A stretch of 64,000 nucleotides of DNA from assembly GCA_934047225.1 (NCBI GenBank), contig OW203986.1:13457221-13521220 (forward strand). Reading direction: 5' to 3'. This DNA is from Ypsolopha sequella. Taxonomy: Eukaryota; Arthropoda; Insecta; Lepidoptera; Ypsolophidae. Positions within the stretch are counted from its first letter, which is position 1. The number at the start of each line of letters is the position of its first letter. A program made the translations under genes and the position numbers. A model generated the notes under the pieces. It did not search any database, was not told the origin of the DNA, and was given only the letters and a program-made list of their open reading frames with translations. This document shows, one piece after another, positions 32,769-43,836 of the stretch.

Positions 32769-33521
32769 ATTGCCTCGGGGTCGTTCTTAAACAAGAATAG
32801 GGTCACAAATATTTTTTTTTTTTTTTGCGGAAAGGGTAATTAAACCTTGGCCCTGAAAACTTACCATATCCATTACGAATTTCGCTATATCATGCAAAGT
32901 CGTTTTATATACTCATATAATAATATCTACTCATATTTTATAAACTCGTATCTACGAGTGTGACAGACACCAAAATTATTAATAACTGAGAAAAGAAAGC
33001 AAGAATTATCTTATTGACATTGCGGAATACACTCAGGAACATAACTACCTATAGAGGAAAACAAAAATAAATTGTGAGGTTACTCGAATTTTTCTTGTTT
33101 CTTTTTTTTGTATATGTAAATTTTTTGCTTACAGACGCAGCCGCCAACGACCTTGAGTCGACCTGTGTCGGTACAAATTTCGACAGAAACTGTTGAAACA
33201 ACGCGCATTGCGTTATGAACGTCGCTTGGTCTCCAAATGGCGCAAAATAGGAGAGAATAATACTTTCCACAGGGACGCAATGGACAGAAATAAAATTCCA
33301 ACAATAATTTACATAAGCAATACTTTTCTTGTGTTTGAGTGTAAGGACCATACAAATACCATTAGTAGTTCAAAGAATAACCAATTTTAGTCTAAAAACA
33401 GCTTGGCTTTAGACGATATTTTAATGCTGCTTCTTACAAGGGAGAACAATTTCCTACAACAATGTTGTTTTTATATATTTTTTATTTCATAATATTAAAC
33501 ATACCGATTAAGGTGGATGGT
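32769..33521. other. Non-coding stretch
   Basis: Overlapping 60-100 codon frames occur on both strands around 33,050-33,390, but none has recognisable content. Confidence 0.4.
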
Positions 33522-33873
33522 CCAAGGCAACCTTCATACAAACTTGTGGGAACCAATAACGACTACAGAAGTATTATTATTTCATTCTGTTACCTTTTCC
33601 CACACGTTACATCAGCTTTAAACCCGCCAACAATCAGTTTTTTTTACAAGAAACTGTTTTACAATATAATTTTGCTATTTAAAACTTTCGTAATCCAATG
33701 TATGGAAGTTTTAAATTGCAAATAAGACTGTTAAAATATTTTGTTTTTAAAAAAACTGACTATTTGCTAGTATAAAATTATTTGAACGTGTAGAAAAAAG
33801 TAACAGAACGAAACTTTTCTACTTTTGTCATCGTTATTGGTTCCCACAAGCTTTTTATAAAAACTGTCTTGGA
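33522..33873. mobile_element. Inverted-repeat element with CTTGTGGGAACCAATAACGA arms
   Basis: The left arm CCAAGGCAACCTTCATACAA followed by CTTGTGGGAACCAATAACGA (33,542-33,561) is mirrored by 'TCGTTATTGGTTCCCACAAG' (33,831-33,850) and 'TATAAAAACTGTCTTGG'. The core of about 270 bp is non-coding. Confidence 0.7.
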
Positions 33874-34354
33874 GAAATAAAATTGTCAATCGGAATCAAT
33901 TTGGGAACAGGCGGCTTTTGCAAAATTATAATATATATTGTTTTTAACTTACTCATAAAGACCTTACAATTAATCGAGTAGTAATGGGCAACATTTCCTT
34001 GATATTTGCTGAAATTTTAATTCTCTCATGGGAGTGATATCCAGAGTTTAATTTGAGTCAAGTAAAACTTTAATTTGTAAACAATATGTTTTTAAATATT
34101 TTTTCACTTAGGACGTTATTTTCTCTGTCCTATCTAGGAGTATTCCTGGTGCAATTTTAAAATCAAGTTTTCATTCGTCCACGTGTTTCACAGGCATTTC
34201 TTTAGGAAATGGTTACCGCCCAATAAAAAAAAATACCCAAGCAAAAACATGAATCAAACCATTTCTTGCGTTCCCTTAAATATATGTATCCAAAACAAAA
34301 ACAATACGGAATTATTGGTATATGTTATCACCTCGTGATGGAACATTTTAAAAA

Positions 34355-34521
34355 TGATAGAAAATTGAAAAGTACTTGTATAATATATTAAAGCACTATT
34401 ATTTATTACTATTAACTATTTGCGCCTGAAGATGTCAATTAAATCAATAAAACCGGTAATGTAATAGTGCTTAAATATATTAGTGGAACATAGTACATGT
34501 ATTTTTCAATTTTCTATCAAA
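34355..34521. mobile_element. Small foldback element (GATAGAAAATTGAAAAGTAC arms)
   Basis: GATAGAAAATTGAAAAGTAC at the left is mirrored by 'TTTTTCAATTTTCTATC' at the right. 'ATATTAAAGCACTATT' is mirrored by 'AATAGTGCTTAAATAT'. Its centre contains CCTGAAGATGTC...AAACCGG, a phrase resembling a degenerate hammerhead core. Confidence 0.6.
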
Positions 34522-35005
34522 AACAATACGGCTTTTTAAAGACTTGTTACTAAGCAAGTAGCAATATTCTTAACTAGGGTTTTGTCTCTTTCGAACCCTA
34601 TAAAACCTCTATCAATATTATGAAATCTAAGATCTAAACGGATCCCTGATCTGTATTTCCCAGCAAATAACGAGATGCAAATGTGTGAATTCCAATGCAG
34701 TTCACTGATATCACATTCAAGCGTAGACTGTGCAATCAACACTTCATTAAAATCACTTTAGATACCACGGTGGCGATGACTCTACTTGTACAATCAATTG
34801 CCTATTGATGTAAATACAACCTGGAACTTTAGTTTTTTTGTAATAAGGCTGATTTTGGATTAAACTTGGGCCTTGTCAAGGCAATTCTTCTGAGATAAGA
34901 ACAAACTAGTTTATATTAAAGCTTGTTTCTTACTTTGTTTTTATTTTATTGCATTACTAGGTTTGTAACATTTTCTTTATATTTGTCATATGAATGTTAT
35001 ATTTA
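34522..35005. other. Non-coding stretch
   Basis: Nothing recognised. Confidence 0.4.
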
Positions 35006-35395
35006 TTTTCAATGCAAGTGTTCAAAAAGGCCTACTTTTTATGCATCAAAACCGAACAGAAAGTCGATTATTTTGCCCTAGGGCTTTATTATTACATTTT
35101 TTTTTATTTATTTGCAATGGTTGGCTAACCTGTAGCCTTTCCTGTGTACCATAGATGTTATACTTTTTTTTCCACTGTTTAACGGCTCTGGATACAGTTA
35201 TTTTAAGCCAATCATAATTTAAATTTCACAAGATTATATTTGTTTTCATTTCCTCACACTATGCATTGAAAAAAGTAGTATGATACACGGGCGTAAAAGC
35301 AATAAATTACTCGGTTGCGTTTAAAACACTCGCTACGCTCGTGTTTTAAATCGTCCTCGTGATTTATTCCTTTTCGCCCTTGTAGCATAAACTAC
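35006..35395 (+). mobile_element. Five-copy hairpin element, copy A
   Basis: It runs from TTTTCAATGCAAGTGTTC through 'TTTTGCCCTAGGGCTTTATT', 'AATGGTTGGCTAACCTG' and 'GTTTAACGGCTCTGGATACA' to an internal TATGCATTGAAAA. It then ends in a palindrome of about 120 bp (ACGGGCGTAAAAGCAATAAA ... TTTATTCCTTTTCGCCCTTG) centred on AACACTCGCTACGCTCGTGTT. The first part has inverted TTTTCAATGCA/TGCATTGAAAA ends; the second is a near-perfect hairpin. It has no coding capacity. Four further copies are at 43.4, 46.3, 48.5 and 61.8 kb. Confidence 0.85.
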
Positions 35396-35523
35396 AATTA
35401 TAGACTATTGTATTATTTTATGCGTAGCCTTTTATTGTTTAGGATCACAAAATCTTATTTCGCTAAACGTTAATTTATAGATCCAATTCTCAAATTGAAG
35501 GAAACTTGAGGATAAAACATGAT

Positions 35524-35693
35524 TATTGCGAAACGGCTCACCTCAATACGTATTATAAAATATAACGTATGATAAATAAATAACGTCGTCGCGGACGCGT
35601 CTTCAGTCGCTAAGAAGAAGGCAGTCTGAATCTGCTGAAACTGGTCGGCTATCCCGATCAATAATACTTATTGAGGTGAACCGTTTCACAATA
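35524..35693. mobile_element. MITE with TATTGTGAAACGGTTCACCT ends
   Basis: TATTGCGAAACGGCTCACCT at the left is mirrored by 'AGGTGAACCGTTTCACAATA' at the right (about 30-bp arms). The core includes GAAGGCAGTCTGAATCTGCT and GAAACTGGTCGGC, which recur at 50,673-50,705. Confidence 0.75.
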
Positions 35694-35709
35694 TTCAGAA
35701 TTTAATTCT

Positions 35710-35840
35710 GCGGGTCTACCGCGTAATTCTGATTTTCATCAACATCAACTTGATATTGAAATTTTACGTGCGTGCGACGCACCTCAAATTTCAATCTCAA
35801 GTTGATGTTGATGAAAATCAGAATTACGCGGTAGACCCGC
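35710..35840. repeat. Near-perfect 131-bp hairpin
   Basis: GCGGGTCTACCGCGTAATTC...CATCAACATCAACTTGA is followed, after a short centre (TTTTACGTGCGTGCGACGC), by the inverted copy ending GAATTACGCGGTAGACCCGC. The outer 45 bp or so of the arms show no mismatch by eye, so it is young. It is sandwiched between the MITE at 35,524 and the SINE at 35,858. Confidence 0.85.
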
Positions 35841-35857
35841 TGTTTTTTTTATGTTAT

Positions 35858-36075
35858 AGCCGTCTCAATGACAGAGCGCTCGTCTGCTAATCCAAAAGTT
35901 GTAGGTTCAATTCCCGCGGTGAACATTATTCTATGTTCAGTCTGCGTCCTTCGGAAGGCGCGTAGTCCATTTGTGCCTGGAGTACGGCGATAGGTCTCAC
36001 AATCCATCACGTTTGGGAAGTAATAATCGTCGGTGAAAAGCGGGTTTACCAAGTGTGGACTGTAAAATACACACG
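35858..36075 (+). mobile_element. tRNA-derived SINE, copy 1
   Basis: The head (35,858-35,920) is tRNA-like: a box A-like region around 35,862-35,880 and box B GGTTCAATTCC at 35,904-35,914, with an Ile-type CTGCTAATCC anticodon-loop region. The body has TGCGTCCTTCGGAAGGCGCG, 'TACGGCGATAGGTCTCAC', 'ATCACGTTTGGGAAGTAATA' and GGTGAAAAGC. The same order is found on the minus strand at 54,190-54,472. RNA polymerase III would transcribe it from the internal boxes. An 67-codon minus frame over it is not a gene. Confidence 0.75.
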
Positions 36076-36130
36076 GTACAAACCTGATAGTCCAGTCAAT
36101 CTAAGAATGATTGTATCGAGTAGGTTGAAT

Positions 36131-36402
36131 TATACAACGTGTAACAGAAAGGTGTAACCATATTTGAAGAGCTTTTTCAGTCAATGGTTTAGAACAACTT
36201 TTACTATGGAATAAATCCTGTAAATCAAAAAAAAAAAAATACTTTATTTCATAGGAAAATGCAATGCCGTTTGGCCGAAATGTATGGAAGGGCAGTTTTT
36301 TTTTGTTTTTTCAGTATTGTCTCCATACTAAAAGTTGTACTATACCATTGACTGAATAAGCTCTTCAAATATGGTTACACCTTTCTGTTACACCTTGTAT
36401 AT
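36131..36402. mobile_element. MITE with GTGTAACAGAAAGGTGTAAC ends, copy 2
   Basis: TATACAACGTGTAACAGAAA at the left and TTTCTGTTACACCTTGTATA at the right. It is closely similar to 3,460-3,730, including 'CAATGGTTTAGAACAACTTT' near the start. Non-coding. Confidence 0.8.
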
Positions 36403-37408
36403 AAACTAGGTGAAAACTGGGAATATATCAGTAAACTAACTGAAAATTTAAAATTCAAAAGAATCCACGACAAATATTGTTTTAAATAGGACAGCGTTAA
36501 TTAGACAATGGCTAAGAACAATATTAGTAAGTTCAGGAATCTAATTATTTTGTTCTACTAAAATATATATTCTTCCGGGAGGGGGGAGTGTCAATAATAT
36601 GAAAATACTATTATTTATTTCGAAATCATTTTACTAGTGTATCTTTAATTTGACCTCAAATCTTTCATTAACTGGACTATGAAACTCCCTCGGGGATTCA
36701 TGTTGTGACATTTTACAAAATTTATTCTTGCGATTGTCGGCACTTGGTGAAACATGAAAGACATCTTGAATTAAAAACACTTGTACTTGTATTTTCACTT
36801 TATTTAAAAAAAAAAAAAGTGAAACTATAAGTACATTCAAGATGTGACATTTTACAACGTTTATTTTACAACTTTTGCCTAAACATATTTTTTTTGTATT
36901 TATTTAACAAAATCACGGTTGTTTTAGTATTCTATCTTCCTCATCAAGCTTGCCGTAACAATGGCAATTCCCTACATTCAAGGAATAATCCTCAAGCTCT
37001 GGGTTCCGGAAGCACGTACATGTAATATTATTGATTACAGAGTGCGGCGGTCCGGGCCAATTTGAATTTCCAATGAGCTCGTTAGACGGACAGACCGGCC
37101 CGGACAGGCGATAAAAACTCCGTTTCTTTTCAGCTGATTGTGTAAGTAGTTCGGATTTGTCTAAAGGTATTTCACGTTCGCGTGCTTCATTTGTTAAATA
37201 AATAAGAAGTTCTTCTGTTTGTATTTAAAATGCATACTGGAGTCTCGGTAAGTGATCAGAAAGAAGGCTTAAAGATTGTTTGATTTAGCAAAATTCTGCT
37301 TCAGCGTAAGATCAGTCTTGGCAAGTATCATGGGGGCGGAACATTTTTTTTAATCCAAGTTATATAAGTTAAGAAATTTTTGTTATGGTATGACCAAATG
37401 AGACTACA
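36403..37408. other. Non-coding stretch
   Basis: A slightly GC-richer patch at 37,000-37,110 has no frame that I can assign. The rest is AT-rich. Nothing recognised. Confidence 0.4.
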
Positions 37409-37612
37409 TTAAGGACTGGTTCCGCCAAACATGCTTTCGCGTTTGGACAATAGTAGTAAATCAAAATATTTTGTGTAATTAAATAGTTAAGAAGTTGGAC
37501 TACATTATTTATTTTTCAGATATGACACGTATCACAATCATCGAGAAAAAAAATCGGAAACATCACTAAAATCACGAAAAACATAATTTTGTGTTGGAAC
37601 TAGAATGACTCT
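37409..37612. mobile_element. Half copy of the GGTTCCGCCAAACATGC MITE
   Basis: It starts TTAAGGACTGGTTCCGCCAA and runs through ATGCTTTCGCGTTTGGACAA, 'ATAGTTAAGAAGTTGGACTA' and 'CATCGAGAAAAAAAATCGGA', collinear with the left part of 26,957-27,667. The right half is missing. Confidence 0.65.
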
Positions 37613-37705
37613 GACTACAAAATAAAATTTTCGGTTATTTTATCAACACCCCTTACAGCATACATACTGACTAAGGTCACTATGATTATAATAAGGAAAA
37701 CTGTG

Positions 37706-37997
37706 AAAAAAACCGGCCAAGTGCGAGTCGGACTCGCGCACGAAGGGTTCCGTACCATTATCTATAAAAACGGCAAAAAAACATGTCTTTTGTATGGAAA
37801 CCCCCTTAAATATTTATTTTTTTCTGTTTTTTAGTATTTGTTGTAATAGCGGCAACAGAAATACATCATCTGTGAAATTTTCAACTGTCTAACTATCACG
37901 GTTCAAGAGATACAGCCTGGAGACCGACGGACAGACAGACGGACAGCGAGGTCTTAGTAATAGCGTCCCGTTGGTTACCCTTTGGGTACGGAACCTA
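37706..37997 (-). repeat. Lepidopteran GGGTTCCGTACC-type repeat, full length, minus strand
   Basis: It begins with the complement of the CGGCCAAGTGCGAGTCGG end and finishes at TACCCTTTGGGTACGGAACC. It is collinear over its full length with 1,539-1,826. The intact ends suggest a relatively young copy. Confidence 0.85.
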
Positions 37998-38369
37998 AAA
38001 AACGTATCTAAATTCTTTGAGTGGTTCTCGAGTTAAAACGGAACAGACAGAGACAGGTATAACCCATATCATTTAAAATTTCGCAAAAATATTACAGCAC
38101 AGACACGAAATCTTTACTATTTTTTTATACGTATAGATAAAGATAGCCAATAAGTTTTGTTTCATAGACCTTATATGTAGTACCGCTGACCTTTTGCCTA
38201 ATAAGCATGTAATTATTCCCAAAAGGCGGTGACAGCCCACCCCATGAAACGATCAGTGACAAGTGGTGTCAGAATATTCAGTTGATACTTGATATACCTC
38301 TGACACCATATCGAGGATACATTATAATGTCATGACTTGAGTCATGTCATGAATCATGAGTCATGACGT

Positions 38370-38670
38370 TTTTCTTTACTTCTATCTATACTAATAATAG
38401 TAGTAAAATTGTTGTTTCTGCACAATGAATATTCTTTGCGAAAATTTAAATTGAGTAATTATATTAGTATTGTCACTGATAATATAAACTGTACTGAGGC
38501 CAAAACTATACTTTTTTTTTTTGTTTGTCTCTCTGTCTTTTCTTTCTGACTATCTATTTGTCTGTATATTCCGTTTTAACTCTAGAACTACTCAACAGAT
38601 TTCGATGCGGTTTTTTTTTATCATCGTAATCCCTGGTCAACATATAGACTATAGGAGGTTTTGATACAGT
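38370..38670 (+). repeat. Dispersed repeat with 'AACTACTCAACAGATTTCGA' block
   Basis: TCTATACTAATAATAG...CTCTAGAACTACTCAACAGA...GATGCGGTTTTTT...CCCTGGTCAACATATAGACT is a combination I know as a common lepidopteran dispersed repeat. Boundaries are uncertain. Confidence 0.5.
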
Positions 38671-41155
38671 AACCGCCAAGCCAAAAACGAACGATAACTT
38701 ACATTGATTGAAAGAACGAAAAGTTTCGAAGCCAGTCTTTAATATTTTTGATGATTTAGTTTAGAGTGTGGTTTATCTAGATGTGAAGATAAACTTGTCA
38801 AACACAGTAATCTCGCAAAAATGAAACCGGTTCACCATTGAGCCTTTCGTTTCCAGCAAGGATCATAGAAGCACAAAAATCTATTACAAGAAAAATACTG
38901 TGAAGAAAATTTTGCTCCAGTGAGTTCAATATGATTTGAGCGCAGCGATGCTTAATGAAGTTTGCGTGCACTCAAAGTAGCATAAAGTAACTGCCAATTC
39001 GTCGTTACAAACTTCAATACGTAGATTACGGGCCCACTTAATTAAGGCACCTCCAGCGCCTAGCGGCAAAACTTCGATTGCGCTGTCAAAAATCCGAAGA
39101 ATTATTTCAGCAGTAAAATAACTTGTGCGATTTTAGGCTTTATCGTGCGAGTTCAGGCGTATTAGCGATTTCATGCTGCGCCGATGCAATACGGCTGAAT
39201 CCACAGCGGAATTACGGCGCCAAGCTTTTATTAAAAACAGTTTTTATTTATTGACGGTTCGAGGAAACCGAGCGTTTTCTTTGTTTTACGGTTGCGAATC
39301 TGAATTGGGAATCAAATACCGCTTTTTGAGGGAATCTTGCTTTCATTTGTGGACAGCAAATGTTTTCCTTTAATTTCGAACGACCGTTTCATAACACATA
39401 TATGTTATATCTATAGACAACAAATATCAATACTTCATATCGTTAAAAATGTGATCGATAACTACGCCATCAGTTCTGCTCCCACGTCTTGATTCGGTAT
39501 TGTTACAGGCCTACATTTATACGACCCCACATGACCTTAGCGACCAGCAGTGGCCCAATTTACGGCCCAATTGGACCAGAGATATTGAGCCCTATGTTGT
39601 TACCAACAACATTTCACTCTTTCCCTTTTTAAAGGTCAGGTTATGATGGTGTTGTTACAGCCCTACAGTAATTAGTGAGCACGGAAAGCTATGAAAACCC
39701 TGTCGTTCACAAATCGATTCTTTAAGGGGCTCCACAATGCTAAACATCAGTTTTTCATTGGATTCAGTTTCGTCAATGTAGATGGTAAAATTTTGAAAAA
39801 ATTATGGCGTGTTTTTGCCTCAAAACAATTATTAATTATACTTTATAAATAAACATACTATTAATATTTCAATGATACTTTTAAAAAATCACAAATGTTA
39901 CGAAAACAGCGATTCCGTTTCGAAACGAAACGAATTGAAACGAAACCAACACACGCAGATACTAACGAGAAAAAAACATCTTATAGTTAACGTCCTAATG
40001 TAGCCGCGATTTCAAAATAACTGAAGTTTTGCGTGCGTGGCAGGATAGACAGTTATAACATAAAAGCGTTAGAGTAGGTCTGAATTTTAGTACTATGCAG
40101 CCCCTTAATAACGTTGCTCGCGTGGATCCCGTTTCTCCCGATCCCATGGGAATTTCGAAAAAAAAAACCGTCCTTCTTCCTTATTTACATTATAAAGGGA
40201 ACGTCTGTGCAAAATATCAGCTTTCTATGGCCAAGGGTTTGGCCCGGGCGTTGATAAGTCAGTGAATGAATCAGCGAGTCAGGATTTCTCCTTTTATACT
40301 ATATATTGATGATGTAGTAGGTACCTACATATGTATACATACATATGTATTGTATACTCTAAATACCGATTAAGATATCTAAGAAATGTTAAAAAGACAT
40401 TTATAATAGTGTGTCAAAAGTGATTTATTGCTGCCGTTAAGGGGCTATACCGTCAAAATGGACACTTTTTGAAGTTATTTATCTGCTGTTCAAAAGAAGT
40501 CCCAAGTAAAATAAATTAGTATAACAATTTTGGAACGTTTTTCTAGATTTTGGACTATCAGAAACGCGATTGGAGAAATTTCACTCGATAGAAATAATTA
40601 TTGAAATGAGGTCTAAACTTACACTATTTTTGATATTCTGACAAATTGGGATAGCATACAGACTTCAGAAATATTTATTTACATGGGTTTTAACAATGCC
40701 TAAATTACTGGTTATGGAAATTTTCAAAGCTATTTTAGTTAATTTAGTATTAATTTAAAACCGACTTTTTGTCAATTTTTCCCGATTCCGTCCCTCTCGC
40801 ACTGTGGTTCTTTCCGCCTGGAGTAACGGGGACCTTTGCACGGACGATATATCACCTTAAGAAACTGACACAAATCCAGAACAAATAGCCAACGCAGAAG
40901 TCGACTTGGCATTTCTCAGTTTAATTGCCGTATTAAAAACTGTCGACGGAATATCAGACATTTTGTTGTATTTAAGTGAGTAATAAAATAGTTCACAATT
41001 TATGCACAGGTTAACATTGAAAATGCTTCAATTAGTAAACCAGTTTTCCATTAACTAAATGATGGTACTTAATTGATTCGCTCGGAGTAAATTATTAAAA
41101 TCGTCGACAATTTACGACAAACACGGGGCACGGTCACGTGCATATATAGAATTTT
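38671..41155. other. Non-coding stretch with repeat fragments
   Basis: There is no gene. Fragments include a GAAAC-rich patch at 39,915-39,950, a phrase 'AACACACGCAGATACTAACG' shared with 51,580, and 'TTGCGTGCGTGGCAGGATAG' shared with 52,015-52,048. A repeat tail at about 40,185-40,320 carries GGAACGTCTGTGCAAAATAT and GTGAATGAATCAGCGAGTC. A TATGTA palindrome lies at 40,319-40,360. Confidence 0.45.
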
Positions 41156-41201
41156 CATTATACTCCAGAAATGAGATATATCTTATTTCTGGAGTATAAT
41201 G
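41156..41201. repeat. 46-bp near-perfect hairpin
   Basis: CATTATACTCCAGAAATGAG and CTTATTTCTGGAGTATAATG pair around TATAT. It could be a very small foldback element or a structured RNA. No adjacent gene is visible. Confidence 0.75.
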
Positions 41202-41999
41202 CAAATTCCAGCAGCAAATTCAATGCAAACTGTACGTATATTTGTTTCTTGCATTACGTTGGTGCGATTCAGTATAATAGATGACCGGAACAAAGAATAA
41301 AACTACTGATTATATTGAACTAATATAAAAGTTTAACCCTTAAATGCATGAGATTTTATTTAATGAAATTGAAAACAGTTATAGAAAAATACAAAAAAAA
41401 AGAAAAAATAATTTCTTTGAAAGGGGGCTTTTACAAATAAAACAAGAAAAAAAAATCTATTAAATTTTCATTTTAAATTTTTCTTCATTTTTATTAGGTA
41501 CTTGTTAACCTGGAATCTTTTTGACTTTAATTTCAAAAAGCTATCAAAATATATTCAAGCAGAAAGTTTATTACATTTTTTTTCCAATTGCGAGAAAATA
41601 CAAAAAGAAACAAGGAAAAATTAAAAAATTAACTTTAAATGAAAAAAAATTTAAAGCTTAGCATATGCTTAGCTAATACAATGATATAATTATAATTTTA
41701 AACATAAAACTATGTAAATAATAAATTTAAAGACCTTTGTGCCGTTTTCGACCCAAAATGCATTTAAGGGGCCGTTTTCGACCCAAGTTCGTTTGGTAGA
41801 CGTATTTTACTAATTTTACTTTTACGTTATGAAGTCGGTCTAGTAAATATGTACACTAAAACCAAACTACCTCAATACGATAGACTCAGGACTGATCAAT
41901 TACCTATGATTTGGACAGCTCAGGTAGTATAATAATCGTGAGGCAAATGAGAAGTAGATATAAAAAAGAAATCCTCTGCAGTTTGTACTCTAATTTAAA

Positions 42000-42060
42000 C
42001 AAATTCAAAATTCAAATAGTTTATTTTGTAAAGTAGGTACATATAAAACACTTAATAAGG
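42000..42060 (-). repeat. Probable LINE 3' tail remnant
   Basis: 'ATTCAAATAGTTTATTTTGT' after AAATTCAAA reads on the minus strand as an ACAAAATAAACTATTTGAAT 3' end with signal and tail, typical of truncated LINE insertions. No coding part. Confidence 0.4.
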
Positions 42061-42453
42061 GTCAAATTTAATTTTATAAAATATATTTAATAAAATAATA
42101 AACGTACATGAACTAAATTAAAAGTTTATTTAATTTATGCTGCAATATATATATTTACTATTCAAATGATAAGTTAAATATATACGTTAATTACAGAAGG
42201 TGAATTATCAACCGCACAAGCCCACACCGGAGAGCCGGCCAGTGACCAGGAAAAAGGTTCAATGATACCTTTTTTGGAAAATACAAAAAAAAAACTCCCG
42301 TTCAAATAGTTCCTAGTTCAAATACAAATCCTAGTATAGGTAGTAAAGGAGCAAAAAAAAACCTTTCGAATTCCACCTGACGGGTCATTAAACACTACAT
42401 AGCGGAGAATATAAAATAACAATAGTAACACACCGGAGTTTCAAAAGTTTTCT

Positions 42454-42603
42454 TACAGGTAGCGGCACGACTTTTGACCGCTCGGCGAAAGTGGTGGGGG
42501 ACTAGCGCATGTGTTCATTCGCGCACAAAATTACTAAGTGCGATAAAGAAAAAATTACTAGCGCAGTCAAGGTCAGACCTCATAAACCGTGCCGCTGCCT
42601 GTA
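42454..42603. mobile_element. Small MITE with TACAGGTAGCGGCACG ends
   Basis: TTACAGGTAGCGGCACGACT at the left is mirrored by ACCGTGCCGCTGCCTGTA at the right (about 17-bp arms, one or two mismatches). 150 bp, non-coding. Confidence 0.65.
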
Positions 42604-42736
42604 CACATTTCATTAAATATCAGGCTGATAAATTGTAAACTGAGTCTCAAGTTGTAAGTGATCTTAGACACATACTAAAATTAATAATTGTTAAACTTTT
42701 GTTAGTCACAGGCAGCGTAATGACACAATACACCTT

Positions 42737-42888
42737 CACCCGTAGTAACACAGCGCAACGCGACTTAGTTGAATCACAAGTGCGAGGAGCGTGACTAACT
42801 GTTTAATCGCAAAAAATCGCGTCACGCTCCTCGCACTTGTGACTCAACTAAGTCGTGTCACGCGCGATTAAACACTGAGCTACGGGTG
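42737..42888. mobile_element. 152-bp hairpin element with GTGCGAGGAGCGTGAC arms
   Basis: The outer arms CACCCGTAG/CTACGGGTG and the inner arms ACTTAGTTGAATCACAAGTG-CGAGGAGCGTGAC with GTCACGCTCCTCGCACTTGT-GACTCAACTAAGT pair almost perfectly over about 33 bp. Repeats of ATTAAAC/GTTTAAT lie in the centre and right. It is a MITE or foldback element. Confidence 0.75.
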
Positions 42889-43368
42889 CTAAATCTTTGC
42901 AGGTAACGAAGAATATTTGAACATACTCCAATTATTGCAATTCACTTCCTAAGCTGTAAAAAGTATACGGACAGACATTGCATTTTATATGTGTAGAGAA
43001 GCAAAAAATAAGGGCAGAACAGACAAACCAATGAACATAATATGTATGTTATTACGAAAATTAACATGAAAATGAATATAGAAACACTAGACGGAGCGCC
43101 TTCAACTTGTCAAAACACTGTAATACTCGTAGTTTAGGTATATAGAAAGGTCGTAAAGAATTCCGCGAGGGATTACTTCTCACCTGTAAAGTAGGCCGCA
43201 AAGTGCAAGCGGTTGTAACGACATGCTGTATTTCACTTTGCGATGCCATGTTTTGTCCACCTACAGAGAAAAGTCATAGCAGAAGATTTCTACTTGATTC
43301 CTTGCGAACAACTTGCGAATGTGGACAAATATGAAAAAGATTTTTTGATTATAATGTATGAAATAATA

Positions 43369-43760
43369 GTAGTTTATGCTACAAGGGCGCAAAGGAATAA
43401 ATTACGAGGGCGATTTAAAACACAAGCGTAGCGAGTGTTTTAAACGTAACCGAATAATTTATTGCTTTTACGCCCGTGTATCATACTACGTTTTTCAATG
43501 CATAGTGTGAGGAAATGAAAACAAATATAATCTTGTGAACTTTAAATTATGATTGGCTCAAAAGGATTGTATCCAGAGCCGTTAAACAGTGGAAAAAAAA
43601 GTATAGCATCTATGGTACACAGGAAAGGCTGCAGGTTAGCCAACCATTGCAAACAAATGAAAAAATAAAAATAATAATAAAGCCCTAGGGCAAAATATTC
43701 GACTTTCTGTTCGGTTTTGGTGCATAAAAAGTGGGCCTTTACGAGCATATGCATTGAAAA
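43369..43760 (-). mobile_element. Five-copy hairpin element, copy B
   Basis: Minus-strand copy, starting from the hairpin side (GTAGTTTATGCTACAAGGGC) and ending TATGCATTGAAAATA. It contains all blocks of copy A, with TATAGCATCTATGG where others have ATAACATT. Overlapping short frames are by-products. Confidence 0.85.
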
Positions 43761-43836
43761 TATACATATTGTGTTATAACAAGCTTTTCATTAAATTAAA
43801 TAAAGTGTTCACAATAAAATTTATATTTCGGACATA

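Noticed and set aside
33049..33390. Overlapping 65-100 codon frames on both strands
   Set aside because: Mutually overlapping frames on both strands with no domain or splice support.
35600..35665. Further hammerhead core in AGTCTGAATCTGCTGAAACT (also at 50.68 kb)
   Set aside because: CTGAATC lacks the U7-G8-A9 part of the core and there is no stem II; GAAAC alone is not enough.
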